A stretch of DNA of 64,000 nt from Austropuccinia psidii (GCA_023105745.1 JALGQZ010000006.1:29961686-30025685), one strand, 5' to 3'; positions 9,337-23,614 are shown, counted from the first letter of the stretch. Program-made: numbers and translations. Notes: generated from the sequence alone by a model not told the origin.

Positions 9337-10770
9337 TGTCACAACCATGGCAATTCACCTCCTTGGATCCCCATATGGCATATCAAGCCACAGTCCTTTT
9401 ATGGCCAATTAGCCATATACATCACTGTGGCCAATATGGCCACGTCAACATCTTATGGATCATTTATGGCCATTTGTCTTTTGGGGCCTTCATGGCCTTT
9501 CACCTCAATCCAGAAGCCATAGCGGCAATTTATGCCCAAATAAGTATTTCTGGTCATTTCCCTCAAAACCAGGGGAAATGACCCAAATGGCTGTTTTTGG
9601 CCATTTGGGCTCATAATGCGCATTTGCGCATTTGCATACTTTGATGCAAAGTGTCCAAAAGACACTTTCCTGCCCTTTGGGCCAGTTTTTGGCTCAGAAC
9701 CCAAAAGTGGCCAAGAATCCCAAAGGAACCGGAAACAACTTTCCAAGCTCCGAAGCCATCACATCCATCTTTTTCCCCTCTGCCTTTCCATCTCAAGACC
9801 TTTGGACGTAATCTTCTTTCCAATGAACCAATATGCCATAAATGATGTTATATATCATTATGCATCATTTTTCAACAGCAATTCAATGGTGGCAATATCA
9901 AATGGGCATTTCAACATAACAACATATCATCATGTCATCAAGGAACACAATCATTCATAGGACTCATCAAGGCTCAAGAGCAAGTGTTTCAGTGTCAAAT
10001 ACCAATCATATCATCAAGATGTCATTGGACAATTTCATTCACAGTATTCCTCCAAGGAAATACTGTTCCAAAATTCTCAAGGGATTCAAGAGGCAGTTCA
10101 TTCATTCATTCATTCAATTTTCAAGTGTCAAAGCTCCACTCAATCCATCTTGGAAACCACCTTCATTTCAATACAGTCTGGATCCACCAAGAACTGTATT
10201 TCATTTTCAAGTATGGGAAATTCATTCAACTCAATTCACTTTCAATATTAGCCAGCTGCATCAACTCCCAAAACAATCAATACAGCCTCAAGGATCAATA
10301 CAAATCAGTTTTCAGCCTGAAGAACTCAAGCTCCCAACTTTTTACATATACCGGCTACCCTTTCCACCCTGGGGGGTTTTTCCCCAGTTAATTAATATAC
10401 TTTGATTTTATTTTATCTTTATTTATCTTACCATTTTGTTAAGTGAATACTGATATTATCAAGTCAGTTATTTAGCACCTTTTCTCTTTTTCTTTCTTTG
10501 CCTGTCAATGGATATTTGATGGTAATATCCTTACTAATTCCATTGTTCATTTTGGCAGGTTGAAACAGTGATTAAGGACTTGCTTGGTTGGCTCTTTGGC
10601 CATTTGGCTTCTCTTTCCTCTCATTGCATCTCATCTTGTACCTGCATATTTCTTAGAGGAATTTCTTCTTTTACTTTTATTTTCTTTATTCTTTGGAGTC
10701 TTCCAAGTGATTTCCCTGATTGCTGAGTGCCAGGCCACTCTTGTATTTCTGTCCAAGAGCCCCTGTGACA
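9337..10770 (+). repeat. 3' LTR of element A (1434 bp)
   Basis: Direct repeat of 571-2012 with the same TGTCACA...TGTGACA ends. It is 8 bp shorter, mainly in the TGCGCATTT array (9615-9650). It is followed by ATTTT, the right target duplication, and then by the interrupted B1 gag. Confidence 0.95.
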
Positions 10771-12032
10771 ATTTTTCAGAGATAGGATTTTCTCCTAGAA
10801 AAGGGGTTAAAATTCCTTTCACAGAAAGTTTCTCTTCAGTCAAAGGTTTGGAATTTCTCAGCATATGTGGATTTGGCTCATAATTATTATGAATTTGTTC
10901 CACATGTGCAAGTATCTCATCTTTTGATTTCTTCCTTTCACTCCCACTACTTGCCAAATGTATGGCAAATTGATTGGTATTATCTACTAAGTTTAAAACA
11001 TGATTTTTCAGAATCTCAAGCTGTCCATTCATGTTTTTAGTGGAAAGATCTTTCATTTCATCATCTTGGACTTGATATTTAATCTGAATTCTGTCACATG
11101 TATTGGAAATTAATTCAAGTTTGGAAACTTTAGAATTATGCCATTCAGTAAAATTTCGGTCATTCTTTTTCAAGTTGTTGATATATGATGTTATTTTTAG
11201 TTAATCTTTCAGCAATTTTACAAAGTTCTGCATTAATACTAGTCTTAAAAAATTGTATTTCTTGTATTATTTGCATGGAAAGGTCCTTTTCATCCTTTTA
11301 TGCTCCTTTTCTGTGAATTCCATAAGAGTCCCGGCCATGTTTAAGACACTTTCCACTGCTGAAGTCTCCAATTTGGGGATCCTGTACCCCTGTCAGTAAG
11401 GTCTGTGCCAATTGGCTTTTCCTTTTCCCTTTCCTTGATGGTTCTTGGGACCTTTCTGTTTCTTCTGAGGTCCTTTGGGCTTGTCTTTGGACACTTCTGG
11501 AGCTGGTAGACGCCAATGGGCCTTCTTTCTCCAAAGGTAGAGTCATTTCCATTTCCTTCTCCTGGTTTATGGATAAAAGAATTTGGTTCTTCAACCAAAC
11601 ATTTATCTTTTTGACCTTGTCTTTGCAAGACAATGGGAACGATCCTCCTAAAGGCTCTATGGTCTTCTCCTGACCCAGAAAGCTCTTGATGTTTAAGTAG
11701 GAATTCATGGCCCCCTGCAAAAGGCTTGGTAATACTTCCCACTTCTCTTTCTTAGCTTCCCTGAACCAGGTTTTGTACTGGGACTGATATATTTCTATTC
11801 CTGCCCTTTTGAAATGGTTCAGCCCTTAAAATATTACCTTCAATCAGTTCAGGCTCAGATTTCACATGAATGTTTGTGGGTACAGACCTTGGGAAATGGG
11901 GGGAAGCTCTGGCATCCTCCAGACATGTCTTCTTTGAGGAAGACTTGCCAGATCGGGATTTGGTTTTGCCTCTTCCTTATCTACATCCATCTGGTTGGAC
12001 TGAAGATTGCTTCCAATTCTGGTATGCACCAT
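10771..12032 (-). pseudogene. gag: B1 gag, N-terminal part, right of the A insertion
   Basis: Family B Gag begins at ATG 12032 (MVHTRIGSN); B2 has the same start at 47700 (MVHIRNGSN), which supports the call. Downstream on the minus strand, the segment 11720-11298 includes FLGQEKTIEPLGGS and another frame gives VSKDKPKGPQKK. A 180-codon open stretch at 11173-10631 contains coiled-coil-like polar sequence (KLELISNTCDRIQIKYQ) and runs artificially into the LTR of A. The real gag ends at the insertion point, in coding that matches B2 GENEICGKNISKLEEW. At least two frameshifts and a stop near 11180 show that it is inactive. Role: particle structural protein. Confidence 0.82.
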
Positions 12033-12616
12033 TTCAATGTCAATTCAAGAGAAAATGAAATATAATGACAGAAAACACACCTTTTGGTGGTTGTTTGGCT
12101 TGTTCTGTTCTAAATAAAGTGCCTCTTTTGGAAGTTTGTAGTTAAATGCTTTCTTCAGATTCTGTACTAGTAATATATCTCTTACTGAGCTTATTACCAG
12201 CTGCACCATATTTGATGAAAGACACTAAAAAAATGGATGAAAGAAAGAATTTAATTATTCTTTATGCTTTTTAAAGTATTTTTAAGATTTTTTATAAGGT
12301 TTATTTTTTTTGAATATAAAAAAAAAGATTCTTTCTAAAGAAAAAAAATCAAATTCAATAATTTGAATTTATAATTAATTCACAGTAACTGAATGATTAA
12401 TTTTATAGTTTTTTTGGATGTGAAAAAGCCAGGTGCAAAAACAATATAAAATTAAGCCAAATTCCTCAATGAAAAATATTTCAAAGACAATTTCAAAAAT
12501 AAAAATAACTTTAACTCTAAGCGGAGAGAAATAAATTATTGATTTAATATATTTTGGAGTTTAAAAATATATCAATTGAGGGTAAAAGGTTTCAAACACA
12601 CGGCAAGGCCCACAAA
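12033..12616 (-). other. B1 leader and primer-site region
   Basis: Non-coding leader between the B1 LTR and its gag, AT-rich, collinear with 47115-47699 of B2. Both contain a TTACCAGCT motif and the stretch around GTGGCTTTTTCACATCC. Next to the LTR the minus strand reads AAATTTGTGGGCC, the decayed form of the TTTGGGGGCC seen after the LTRs of B2 and D. No open frame is supported. Confidence 0.65.
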
Positions 12617-14499
12617 TTTAAAATTTGTGTATGAAACTTTTGATAATATGACTATTAATTAACAGTACTATGAAGGTTCTTATGAAATATAGTAATGAAA
12701 GTTATTATAACCAAAATTAATTAATTGATTAATTATTTCTTTTAATTTTTGTACTGTACTAGGTATTATAACAGTAAGAAGTAATTTTCTACAAGAATAA
12801 ATTACAAGAAGAATTTAAATAATAAAAATTCTTTATCAAAATAATAAAATTATTGCAATATATAATGATATTTTGCAACAATAATAATAATTATAATTCT
12901 TGAAGAAAGCAAATACAAGAGAAAAACTTTCAGAATTAATAATAAATCACGTACTAACACTTTAATGAACCTAGAAAGAGCTTGGTAGAGAGATTTGATG
13001 GATAATTGTGGATTTAAATGATCAAAAAATGATTTATAACAGTATTAAAAAATATATAGTTGATTTCTATGATTTCATGTCTTTCTTATTGATTTTAAAA
13101 GAATGAAAACACTTAAGAAAAGTTTTAACTAATACTTTTTGGTATTAAAGGTATAATTGGATAATGAGATGATTTTTGAAAAAAGCAAGAGGAGGCCTAT
13201 TTTAAGTGAAAGATAGCTCACAGAGGCATGCCATGAAGCAAACTGAAAAGCCAGTGAGTGAGAAAACAATGATTCTTTTTGGATTACTGATTGCATCATT
13301 TGTTGTCAGATAAAATTATCATAATTACTTAATTAATGTTTTGATTTGACTACCAACTCATTTATGGTTAAGAAAAAAGGAGTAAAAACTGTAAATCTTC
13401 TTTTATTTCAAAATAAACATTAAATTCTCAAAGCTATCAATGTTATTGGAAACTTCATCACAGGTTGTATTTTCTGTGAATTTTTGAAGATTCAGTATTT
13501 CACATGGAATCATCAAAAATGGACTGTAAGTGGAACCTTTAATTTTACTTATGAAACTGTGATTCTTTGTAGTTTATTTATGGATAATACTGTTCTTCAT
13601 TGTTACTGAAATTTTCAGAAATATTAATTGAGAGCTGTATTTTGAATGAACTTTTGAAGTTCTTACCTCATTTCTACATAGAATTGCTAATAGCACTATA
13701 TGGCTGGTTGCTATTGGGTAAATCAATGGATACTAATCCAAAAAGAGTTTTAATTATGCTTTAGGGTTTATCCATGGAAAATAATCAATAATTTACATGG
13801 TTACAAGGGTCTAAGTAGCTCTTTATTACCTTGGCACGTCAAAATAGCTCCTTAATTGCAATTTTCTTATGGTTTAATGAGATTTTAATTTGGTAAACAA
13901 GTTACCAAAAGGCTTTAGTGCACTAATTGGGCCATGATCAGCCCCTAATCTAAGCTTTAGAGCTATCCATGCCTCATAGGCCTCAGAAGTTGGGTACCCT
14001 GGCTCTCTTTGATGTATTTTGCCCCCCTTAGCTACTTTCACATCAAAAATAGAATTTCAGGCTTCAAGACTGATATGCAGCATGGGTTTATCAAACCTGT
14101 CTGTACAAATACCACAAAAACATGCATAAAAGTATTTGTAGTGTATATTTAACATGGGATTTCTCACATTCCCATTATTTTGGCATGAAATTGAGAAAAA
14201 AAATATCTTTACAATTCTTTTATGTGGTACTGAAGTATTTTCCATATTACCACCTCATAGAGTTAATTTAAGCTTATTCACTCTATGAAGATACCCTAGG
14301 TGATTTTTTCTGTAGAATCCAAATCTGGTCTTGAATCCATGGATTTACTTACTCAATAAAAGTTTATTCATCTTTTCTGAAATCAAAAATGATGAATTAT
14401 GAATATATGCATGACTTATCAGTTATGCATAGTTCAAAAAGTATTCTTAAAGATAATTGTGGCCTATTTGGGTATGTAAAATATACCTCAAGCCTCACA
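12617..14499 (-). repeat. 5' LTR of B1 (about 1883 bp)
   Basis: Family B LTR. The plus strand ends ATATACCTCAAGCCTCACA (14499). The start is decayed (TTTAAAATTTGTGTATGAAAC instead of TGTAAG...), and its boundary was set by alignment to the solo LTR at 48261. The body is collinear with the other five family B LTRs here. Small frames such as 14245-14057 are not conserved. Confidence 0.85.
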
Positions 14500-17400
14500 G
14501 AAAAATTATAAAAATCTTAATAATATTTACTTGAACTGAAAAATTCAATACAAAATGACAGATTGGTTTCAAAAAACTTAAAAAAAATAACAAAAGTTTA
14601 AATTTCAACAAAAAAGATAAGGAAGAGAATGAAAGAAAAAATGGTCACATAAAATGATAAACAAGATCATAAAAAGCTATATAGATAAGGTAAAAACAAT
14701 ATCACAGTGAAGATAATGAAAACCAATTACTAAAACAGTTGAGATCATATGATTTCAACAACAAACCAAGATTCTCAGACTTTTGAGAAATGTGGGATCG
14801 AAACATTTTCATTTTTTTCAATACTGTTTACATATACATTTCTTCCACTTATTAATTTGAATTAATTACTCTCTGATGCTGTAGAGTATTGTGAAAGCAG
14901 TGAGTAAGGTGCTCTACACAAGTGCCAGTTACTCAATATGATAATATAGGAGAGATATGTTTGAGTATTTTTGTGGCCCTTACCTAAAATATCTAGAATT
15001 ATCAAAAATTTCACGAGCCTCAATCTAAATATTATTCATAGAAACAAGCTCCTTCTTTGCAAAAAGTCTTTTTGAGAGTTCCTTCTCCTCCAAACATGAG
15101 TTTTATATTTTCAAACATGGTTGAAACATTGTTTTAATGTATTCTTGAGGATTTTTTGAATTGTGGTTGGACACATCATCAAACTCCTTCTGGGTCCCAT
15201 CCAGAAGAAGTTATGGGAATCCATATACTGTAAGGTGTGGATTGTGGGGGTATTTCTTTAGCATCTCCAGGTCAATTATAGAGCTTAGTTGCTTTGTTTT
15301 TAGTAATTAGCAATTTACTTTTATCAAATTCTCATTTAAAAAGATTTAGAATATTATGTGAATAGTGATGAGCATATATGAGAATGAGTTTCAATTAACC
15401 CATAGGTATAATTCTCTAGAAAGAGTCTTAATATATATATATATATATATTTATCTGTAATAAGAATTAAGCTACAAGGTATTTAGTTTTAATCTTAAAT
15501 ATCATTCTTTGATTTTTTTCTCAGATTTTGATCCAATTTTAACACTCATCTTACCACCATTTGGTATTATTTTACTGCATTTGGTGGTGAAAATCAATTA
15601 TCTTTATGATATTATTTTGGAATTTCCTTTTCTTTCTTAATCTCCTATTTATATTCAGATTTCTCATAAGTGTATAACAGCACACAATTCTCAAAAGGTA
15701 CAGTAGAACAATGGAGATCTTAGAAGAAACCCATCATAAATATCAACTAAATCACATAATAAAATTAACATTTTGCTTTAGGTGATTAATTGATACCCAT
15801 ATTCAAGGACAAATAGGAGGTATATGAAGAAAAATTCTATTTCTAAAGAGGATAAGATTCAAAATAAATCCAATCTTCTTCTTTTTAGAATAATTTCCCA
15901 AAAAAAGAAAGAACCTTTAACATTATGTCAAATAAACCTTGAAAAAGCTACAGATTACTCATTGGAGTCAATGAAAATAATTATTTAATTTCAAAGACAC
16001 AAATTATCTTTCCATAAAAATACACAGATGACCTTTTAAGCTGACTAATATCCAGCTTCTCACTGAAAACAAAAGCAGTTCCCTTCCTACTAGTAGCCAT
16101 CTAATATTTGGCGCATGTCTGCAGGAGACTTAAAATTCATTGAATTATATGTTCATATAGTAATAGAGTTGGAAAGTTTCTTATTGAGTAAAAGGGATAG
16201 ATTTGGAAAGACATAAGAACTGTAAGGGGTAATAATTAGTTTTTTATCTCATAAGTTACTAGAAGCTTGGGCCAGATTGCTTCAGAGTAAAGGGCTGTGC
16301 CATGGAGCATTGGGACAATAAATCTTATATAAAAGTAATTGAAATTCCATCTGAAATTTTTCATATTCCTTCTTAACAAGAATTCTTTTTTCTCATCATT
16401 TTTTGTTTTTTCATATCTGAAGAAAGTACTTGCCTTCATGGTATAGGAGAAGAATAGGATAAGGTTAACTCTCCCTTTGCTTATTTAATTATTACTTATA
16501 CACACAAAACCACAAAGTTTGGGTATTGGTTCTCATAGTAAACATTTATTACCTGGATATATGAATGATCAAGATTATGAAGTATTAGCTCAGATGTTTT
16601 CAGGTGCATGTTCCTATAAACATTATAAAGCTCACAAAATAAAAAATCTCCATGAATTTAATCACAAAAAAAGAATTGTATAACTGTTCTTGTTCTTGAA
16701 ATTACACATGGTTTGATACAAAAAATTACTTTCTTTTAAAATTTCATCTTCAGCTTAGAATAAATAAAAAAAAGGAGGAAAATCAACTTGTTTCTTGGTA
16801 ATTAGAGGGAGAAAGAACTGATTCCACAGTAAAAATAATGCTTTGGAATATAAATTACTTTTTTCTTAATTGGGAGAACATTTCAGGATCCCCTCATCGG
16901 AATTTTTATGAAAAAAACAATTTGCTGTATTTCGGAGGAACTTTCACTTTAAATCAGAACTGTGTGAAGGTCAAATTAATATCTGCATGAAAAAATAAAT
17001 CGCTCTTGATATCACTTTAAAAAGAGACACATGGTCAGAATTTTAAAATATATTACCATTCCAAAATAGGCACAGAACTGGAAAATGCAGTAGATCCTCT
17101 TTTTCAAGAAATTTATGGATTATAATACTTTGAGCTTAATTATTAAGAGATAAAGTATTAGTGATAACACATATCCCCTCCAAATATGATTTTGAATTAA
17201 TTATACAGAAAGATTCTCAAAAATTTCTTGAAAATATTGTTATTGAAGTATTTTCCATGGAAATGCATGACTAAAATCTCATTGTTATTTCATTATAATG
17301 TGTAAGAAAAATTAGATATGAGATATACCAAGGATAACTAAATTTTAATCTGAAATTTATAATTCCGTTCCCTCTTATCACTAAGCCACTCATTCAGCAC

Positions 17401-20400
17401 CTGTTTCCATATATTCAATAGAGGAATTTGTAGACATGTGTAGAATCTTTTTGAAATAGAATTTCCAGAAGTGTAATAAATTTATGCTTCTCACTTCAAT
17501 TTCATTTTCTAACTTTGAACTTATGAATTAAACACTTGACGGCTTGAAGACTGCTTAATATTTTGATTCTAATATATCTTTGAGAATAATTTTCATTTGA
17601 TTCCAAAGGGTAAAACCCAAAATACGTCCCATACATGCTCTGAGAGAAAAAGCGGTCCAACGTTACTCTTGTAGATATAAACAGAGTAAGTAAGGTCTTC
17701 ATCCCATTGAAAGGGCTCAAACAAATTGGAAAATGATATTCTGAAGTGGATTGAAAATGCAGTAATTAGTTCCTTAAACTATAAAGATAATTTGATTGGT
17801 GCAAACCTACTTGTGGATTCAAAAATCCATACTATAAATTTATATTGATGTCTACTGAGAATGATTTTTTAAAAGGCCATAGGTGAAATAACTTCTTATA
17901 TATGCGGAAAAAACTTCCAAATAATTAATTTTTTCATTTTGGGGTTGTATTTTCTTTTTCGACCTGAAGAAAACTAATATTTTCCAATTATATATCAATC
18001 TAATTAGCATTTTACTTAAAAGCACTGATACCCGTGACCTTTTGAAGTATCACTTCAACACCAATCTTTTTGTTTCAACATATTATTTGATTTCAACGGA
18101 AAGTAACTTGATTGAGTCTCATATTGAAAACTTTTTGAAGGTCTACGATCTCTAATTCATTTTATTCTAAAAATAAATCTTGGCTATAATATAATAATAA
18201 GATTTATTTTCTTTTTTGAGACAGAAACAATTCTTGCAAATGAATTTACAAATTAAACTATTACATAGAAAACTTCCCTTCACACATTTAGATGGTATGA
18301 GTTTTTCATTTTTTTGTGAGATTCTCATATAACAGATAATTGAGTTATATATTTTAATCTCTATTAATAATCTAATGAATTTTGTTATTTGAAATAGTCA
18401 TGGTTAACTTCACAGAATTTTATTTCGTAAATGGGTCTTACTTTTTCTGTTTGAAATAAGGAATTTGGCTTCTTCAATCAGAAAAATGAGTGAAATAATC
18501 TCCCCTTCTTTAGTCGCATAGACTATCCGTAATTCGCTGGATGACTTGAATTCCTTTGACAGAACTCTCAATATAATCTATGTTATTTATTTAATAATTT
18601 TCAAAAATGAATTCAAATTTGAAAGCCGTATTCTAATTAATTTACGATCGAAAACCAGTTCTTTCAAAATTATTGATCCAAAAATCTGAAACTCAAGTCA
18701 TACAAGTTCCTGCTTGGACATTTTTCTATTCAAATGGGTCAAATACATTGAAAAATTCCAAAATTGATCGTCAAAAGGCTTTGGAATAAATATAATTGGA
18801 TTTGGAATTCATCATGGAAACATTATGAATGAGTATTTATCACTTGGTGAGAATTTGATTAAGAGTCTTAAATCTTATTTCTCTCATGTGAAAAATGTAA
18901 ACATTACAAATTTTTCTCTCAGAAATTAGGAGTTGCAATTATGGATTTTTATAGTATCTACAACAACTCATTTTTTCTACTTTCCATGCAGAACACAAAC
19001 TGTTCTCTCTTGAAATCCCATTTTTTCTAAAATAGGAGACTATATATTTCCATAAAAGGCATTATTTCATAACCATTTTCTGTTGATACTTGTAAAGGGA
19101 ATTATCTAGCTCCAAGATATAACAATATTGTGTATTTCATTTCTTAAATCAACAATTGGAGAGTGAAAAGATGAAAATGAATCATATAAACAAGAGCTTC
19201 TTTCTTGATTTATTAGGGAATTGAAAATTTGGATTTTCCCTTGACCAGAAAGGTGAATATGTGCAAAGAGGAAGAAAACTCTCTCCTTATCTTTGACTCA
19301 ATAATTGCATATATATTTTAATTAAAATCTTAAATAGAAAAAGCCATGATCAGCTTCTGTGATACTGTGGCACTAATATTATCTTGTATAACTTAACTTC
19401 AGATAGTACCAAATGATAATATAAATTTCAAAACTTTCCTTAATTAATTTTTCATGAAAACTAAATAATTAGATTTAATATTTAACCCAAGCTATAAATT
19501 TTACTATATATATTCCTAATATTGAAAAATATATCTTGCTTCTTCCACACACAGATTTCAAGAATGGAAGAATTCCATAGCTTATTGATAGATTCTATTT
19601 ACCAAGAAAATTTTTCTTTTCAAAATCTGCAAATGATGAAGCTTAAGACTAAATTAATTCTGATTTTCTTAATATATATTTATATGAAATCCTTCAGAAG
19701 CAGACCTCTCTTGTTCTTGATATAAAGGATAAAATAACAAATTTAAGCAATTATTCTTATCATGAAATTTCAAATAATTGAAATGAAATAATATTGTGCG
19801 ATATCCAAAGCTTAATTATCAGAAAATTAATATTTTTAAATTTTACTTATATGTGGCGTTTTTTGTTGGCTTAATAAGAATAAATTAGATATTTCTATAT
19901 TCAAATATGAATTTGATTAAAAAAAGACAGGAGAGATTGGTAAATTACTGAAATCATGATGTTCAACTGCTTCAATAGCTTAACAAAGCAATCAGTTATC
20001 TCAGTCATATTTGAAATAAACATGGGTAATTAACTGAAACTTATTTATTAAATATCTTTCCTCAATAAAATAAGTATATTTCCTGGATTGATTTTTGGAT
20101 TTATCAAATATTAAAAATAATTGTAAGACGAAGTTAAGAATATATAAAATATTTCAAAATGAAAAGATCTATCGGGTACACTATTAACCATGCGCCTTCA
20201 CATTCTAAATTTATATTCCATAAAATTCAACAAACTTTCAAACAGACAGATTCCATGGAAAATTCAAAGAAAAATATCAAAATTCTCAAGAATGCTGAAT
20301 TATAACCATGCATTTTCCCCAGATTTAGCAGAATTTGGATTGATATCCTTCTTCTCGAATATTTTCCATATATTTGAAATAGTAAAGACGTAGATAATAC

Positions 20401-21569
20401 CTCATGAAATGAGAATAAATTTGGAATTATGAACTCAAACAATGTGCTCGTTTGAGACAGATAGCTTATTTGGAAATTTGGTGGAAAATTCTCACCAAGT
20501 AAAGCTTATTTCAATGTCACCTTGCATATTATAGAAATTGAATGATTATCCTGTTATTTTTTGTCAGAAATATAATTGAAACTCATAATAAAGGAGAATG
20601 AATCAGCTTTTTTGTATTAAAAAAATTATAAACTTGAGAATGCAGATCATCATCATATGTGATGAAACTGAGAGAGGAAGACAGAAACTTGCACAAAAAT
20701 ACATGCTGAAAAGAATTTTTGTCTTGATATTTCAAAAAAAAGTTGAACAAGCCTACCAAGTAAAAAGAAAATTATTTGAGATTTAAAAAAAAAAGTAAAT
20801 ATGAAGAAGGTGTAAAGGACTGCAAATTTTGGGTATTAAGATGCCTAAGTTATATAAGTAATATTGCACATACTTTGGAAGATTATCTCCATTTAAATAA
20901 AAGAATCGAAATGTATTATTACAGGCAGGATAACACTATACTTTGAGATCTTATATTACATCAAAATCACAAAGACATGTATTTTTGCTCTGGAATATTT
21001 TGGATAGAGTTTCTCTTATTTTCCAAGGTGCTGAAGTGAAAAATAATAATAATGATAATGCTATCACAGAGCTATATTCAATAGAAAAGGGAAATCCTAT
21101 CTAGAAGAAACTCAATCTTCTGATTGAATTATGAGGATTCAATTTTTAAGAAATATAAAACATTTCATATTAAGAAAGGATTCTAGACTTATTTCATGAA
21201 ATAATGAATAAGTATGAAAGATCAAAATCAATTATAGCTTAGCTTAGTTTTTTCGACTAATAAGGCATGACTTTTGATTTCAATATTCTCCTCTTTTACT
21301 GGTGAAATGGAAATTTTATTCCAAGATTATTGAAAAAAATTTGCATTGATATAATTCATTTCTTCTAATATTTTTTTAGATCATTGTATAATATATCTCT
21401 ATCAATTTCTAATAAATCAGTATCCAAACAGAAGAAATTAAATAATGATTTAATATTTTTATATTTCCAAGAACCTAGCCTCTTGTGGCTGAGAAGATTG
21501 CAAACAATATCAGGGTTTATCCATGCTGAACCCATGTTTGATTCATAATTATACTCATGTTTAGACTTC
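14500..21569. other. AT-rich stretch without a supportable gene
   Basis: About 7 kb with no open frame longer than about 72 codons and no motif recognised on either strand. It is strongly AT-rich throughout, with a dinucleotide run of about ten AT units at 15430-15450. An isolated 14-base match to the first bases of the family D LTR (TGTAAGGTGTGGAT, 15229-15242) is not followed by LTR sequence. It may be old transposon sequence decayed beyond recognition or plain intergenic DNA. Confidence 0.6.
15430..15450. repeat. (AT)n microsatellite
   Basis: About ten uninterrupted AT dinucleotides. Confidence 0.9.
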
Positions 21570-23614
21570 CGTTAAGCCTATGGCACCTGACCCCAGGTAT
21601 TGAATTTGTTTTGTGGCAATTGATGCATGTGGAGATGGATTAGGGGAAGCTCTATATCACATCCAGATAATTGATGAAAAACCAACAGAAGGACAAGTTT
21701 TTTTATCTCAAGAAAAATAAAACCAGCAGAAGCCAGATATGGTGCAAGCCAAATAGAATTCTTATGTTTGGTATGGGAGCCTGAAAAATTACACCATTGC
21801 CTTTACAGAAGTGTTTTTAAATTGGTAACTGACTAGTATGCAGTGAAATAACTTCTGAAAATGAAAAAACCCAAAAGACACATGCTGAGATGGAAACTAG
21901 ACGTTAAAGAATATACAGGAAATAATAAAATAGTAAATAAAGCGGAAAATATACATAATAATGCTGATGGACTTAGAAGGTGGACATGAGCCAATAAACA
22001 TCATTACACAGCTTATGTATCTCTAGAAGCAGAACCACAGATTCCATTTGGGGGAGTATAGATCATTGACATTAGGACTGAGCTCTTTGAGGAAGTCAGA
22101 AAGTCCTACTAGCAAGACAAGATTTGTGATATATTGACATCACTATTAGAAAAAGACAGTAAAGACACAGATTTGGTCAATTCATTAGATGAAATGTGGA
22201 AATATTCTTATTCTGAAGAAAGATTTCCCTTGTTTGACAGCATCATATATCACAGGACTAAACATTCTTGCATAATGAGAGTATGCAGTATATTTCTTAT
22301 CAAGACCATTCTCAATTCATTTCATGAAAGACTCTATTCTGGAAACCTATCAGAAGAGATGAAAATCAAAAAATTCCAAAACTGTGCATGGTGGCCATCT
22401 TGGAGGAAAGATACCATTGAAAATTGCCATACTTGTGGCAGATTTCAAAAAGAAAACAAGAATACAGGAAAGAAATTTGGATTTATGATCCAACTTCAAG
22501 AACCAAAATCCCCATTGAAAGTTGTTCACATGGATTGGATCACAGCACTTCCTCCAAGTGGTGACAAGAGCTATAATACTTTCCAAGTTATTGTAAAAAA
22601 TTTATAGCAAGATTCCAATACTCTTACCGTTTCATGAAAATTACACTGCTATGGATACAGCTCTCCTTCTATTGAGTAGAGTCATTTCACCTGCAGGGTT
22701 ATTTAAGAATATCATAGATGACAGAGACACCAATCTCACATCTGCACTTTGGACAAATATTCATAGATTGTTTGGGACCAAGATATCATTTCCTACAGCA
22801 TATGACCCTCAGACTGATGGGTTAGCAGAGAGAATGATTAAAGATTCAGAAGAAATGATAAGGGGATTCTGTGATTATGGTATGGAATTCAAAAATTCGG
22901 ATGGCTTTACCAATGACTGGTGCGCTTTAATAACTGAATTGCAATCATCATACAAGACATCCATTCTTTCTTTCACAGGTAAAACTCCCCCAATGTTGGA
23001 ATAAGAATAGAATCAAAGACTCCCAGCTGATACAATGAGTAATGAATTGATTGGAATTCATACTACAGCTTCCATCTTCAAAATAATGCTTGATAAAGTG
23101 AAATATCATGCAAAATGAATCATAAATGATGTTTCTGAATATGAAAAACAGAAGTGGGACAAGATTAATAAAGTACAAGACTTGAAAGTAGGAAAATTAG
23201 TTTTAGTTTAAACTTTAAACCTCAAGAATATTAAAGGACTAAAGGAGATCAAAGATTCTTATGTAGGACCTTTTGTTATTGTTGCCTTAAATGAACCCCC
23301 CAAAGTTCAAGTGGAAATGAGTGGTTAATTGGAGAACAAACACCCAGACTTCCCACTAAGCTTGATCAAACCTGATCAACCAGATGATAAAGAATTGTTT
23401 CCTTTAAGGAACCCCCTTTTGTTGACTGTACCACCAGGGGAATAGAATAAAGACAAGAAAATAAACAAAATAATTAAAGAAAGGATACTTAGGGATCAAA
23501 ATATAAGAGAATATCTTTTCAGATATAGGGATCTATTGAATGGAGATAAGTGGCTAGAAGGATCAGACATAACTGACTCAGAAAAATGTTTGGGAAGATT
23601 CAGGCATGAAAGAA
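21570..23614 (+). pseudogene. pol: B3 pol remnant: RNase H and integrase
   Basis: C-terminal part of a family B polyprotein. RNase H starts with AIDACGDGLGEAL (about 21619) and is riddled with stops after QIIDEKPTEG. The integrase N-terminal finger region is readable at 22134-22607, with YHRTKHSC and CHTCGRFQKENK; the usual second cysteine before QK is replaced (CGRFQ for CDRCQ). The first catalytic aspartate is in HMDWITALPPSGD. The core continues at 22651-23004 with IIDDRDTNL and the DPQTDGLAERMI region holding the glutamate. The C-terminal part (LKVGKLVLV-like, 23190) and a chromodomain-like tail (YRDLLNGDKW, FRHER) reach the solo LTR. Many frameshifts and stops are present, so it is not functional. 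Confidence 0.82.

Larger units (their letters stand above)
571..10770 (+). mobile_element. Complete chromovirus (Ty3/gypsy), element A
   Basis: Full-length LTR retrotransposon of 10.2 kb. Order: 5' LTR, leader, gag, protease (twice), reverse transcriptase, RNase H, integrase, chromodomain, long 3' untranslated region, polypurine tract, 3' LTR. The LTRs start TGTCACA and end TGTGACA, a perfect 7-bp inverted terminal repeat. The element is flanked by a 5-bp target duplication ATTTT (566-570 and 10771-10775). It sits inside the gag of element B1 in opposite orientation. In the first 250 bp of the LTRs I counted about 13 differences by eye, so the insertion is not brand new. The pol gene has several frameshifts and a damaged reverse transcriptase active site, while gag is still open. 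Autonomous movement is therefore unlikely. Confidence 0.95.
1..14499 (-). mobile_element. Ty3/gypsy element B1, 5' part, interrupted by element A
   Basis: Family B chromovirus read on the minus strand. From right to left it shows the 5' LTR (14499-12617), a leader, and gag from 12032 down to 10771. Gag is cut by the 10.2 kb element A and resumes at 565 to run off the left edge. With A removed, the junction reads continuously and matches the uninterrupted gag of B2 near 50880. Protease, reverse transcriptase, integrase and the 3' LTR lie outside the window. The outer flank after 14499 shows no obvious partner for a target duplication because the other end is not visible. Confidence 0.85.

Noticed and set aside
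15229..15242. Start of a further family D LTR (TGTAAGGTGTGGAT)
   Set aside because: Only 14 bases match; the following sequence is not LTR D or B.
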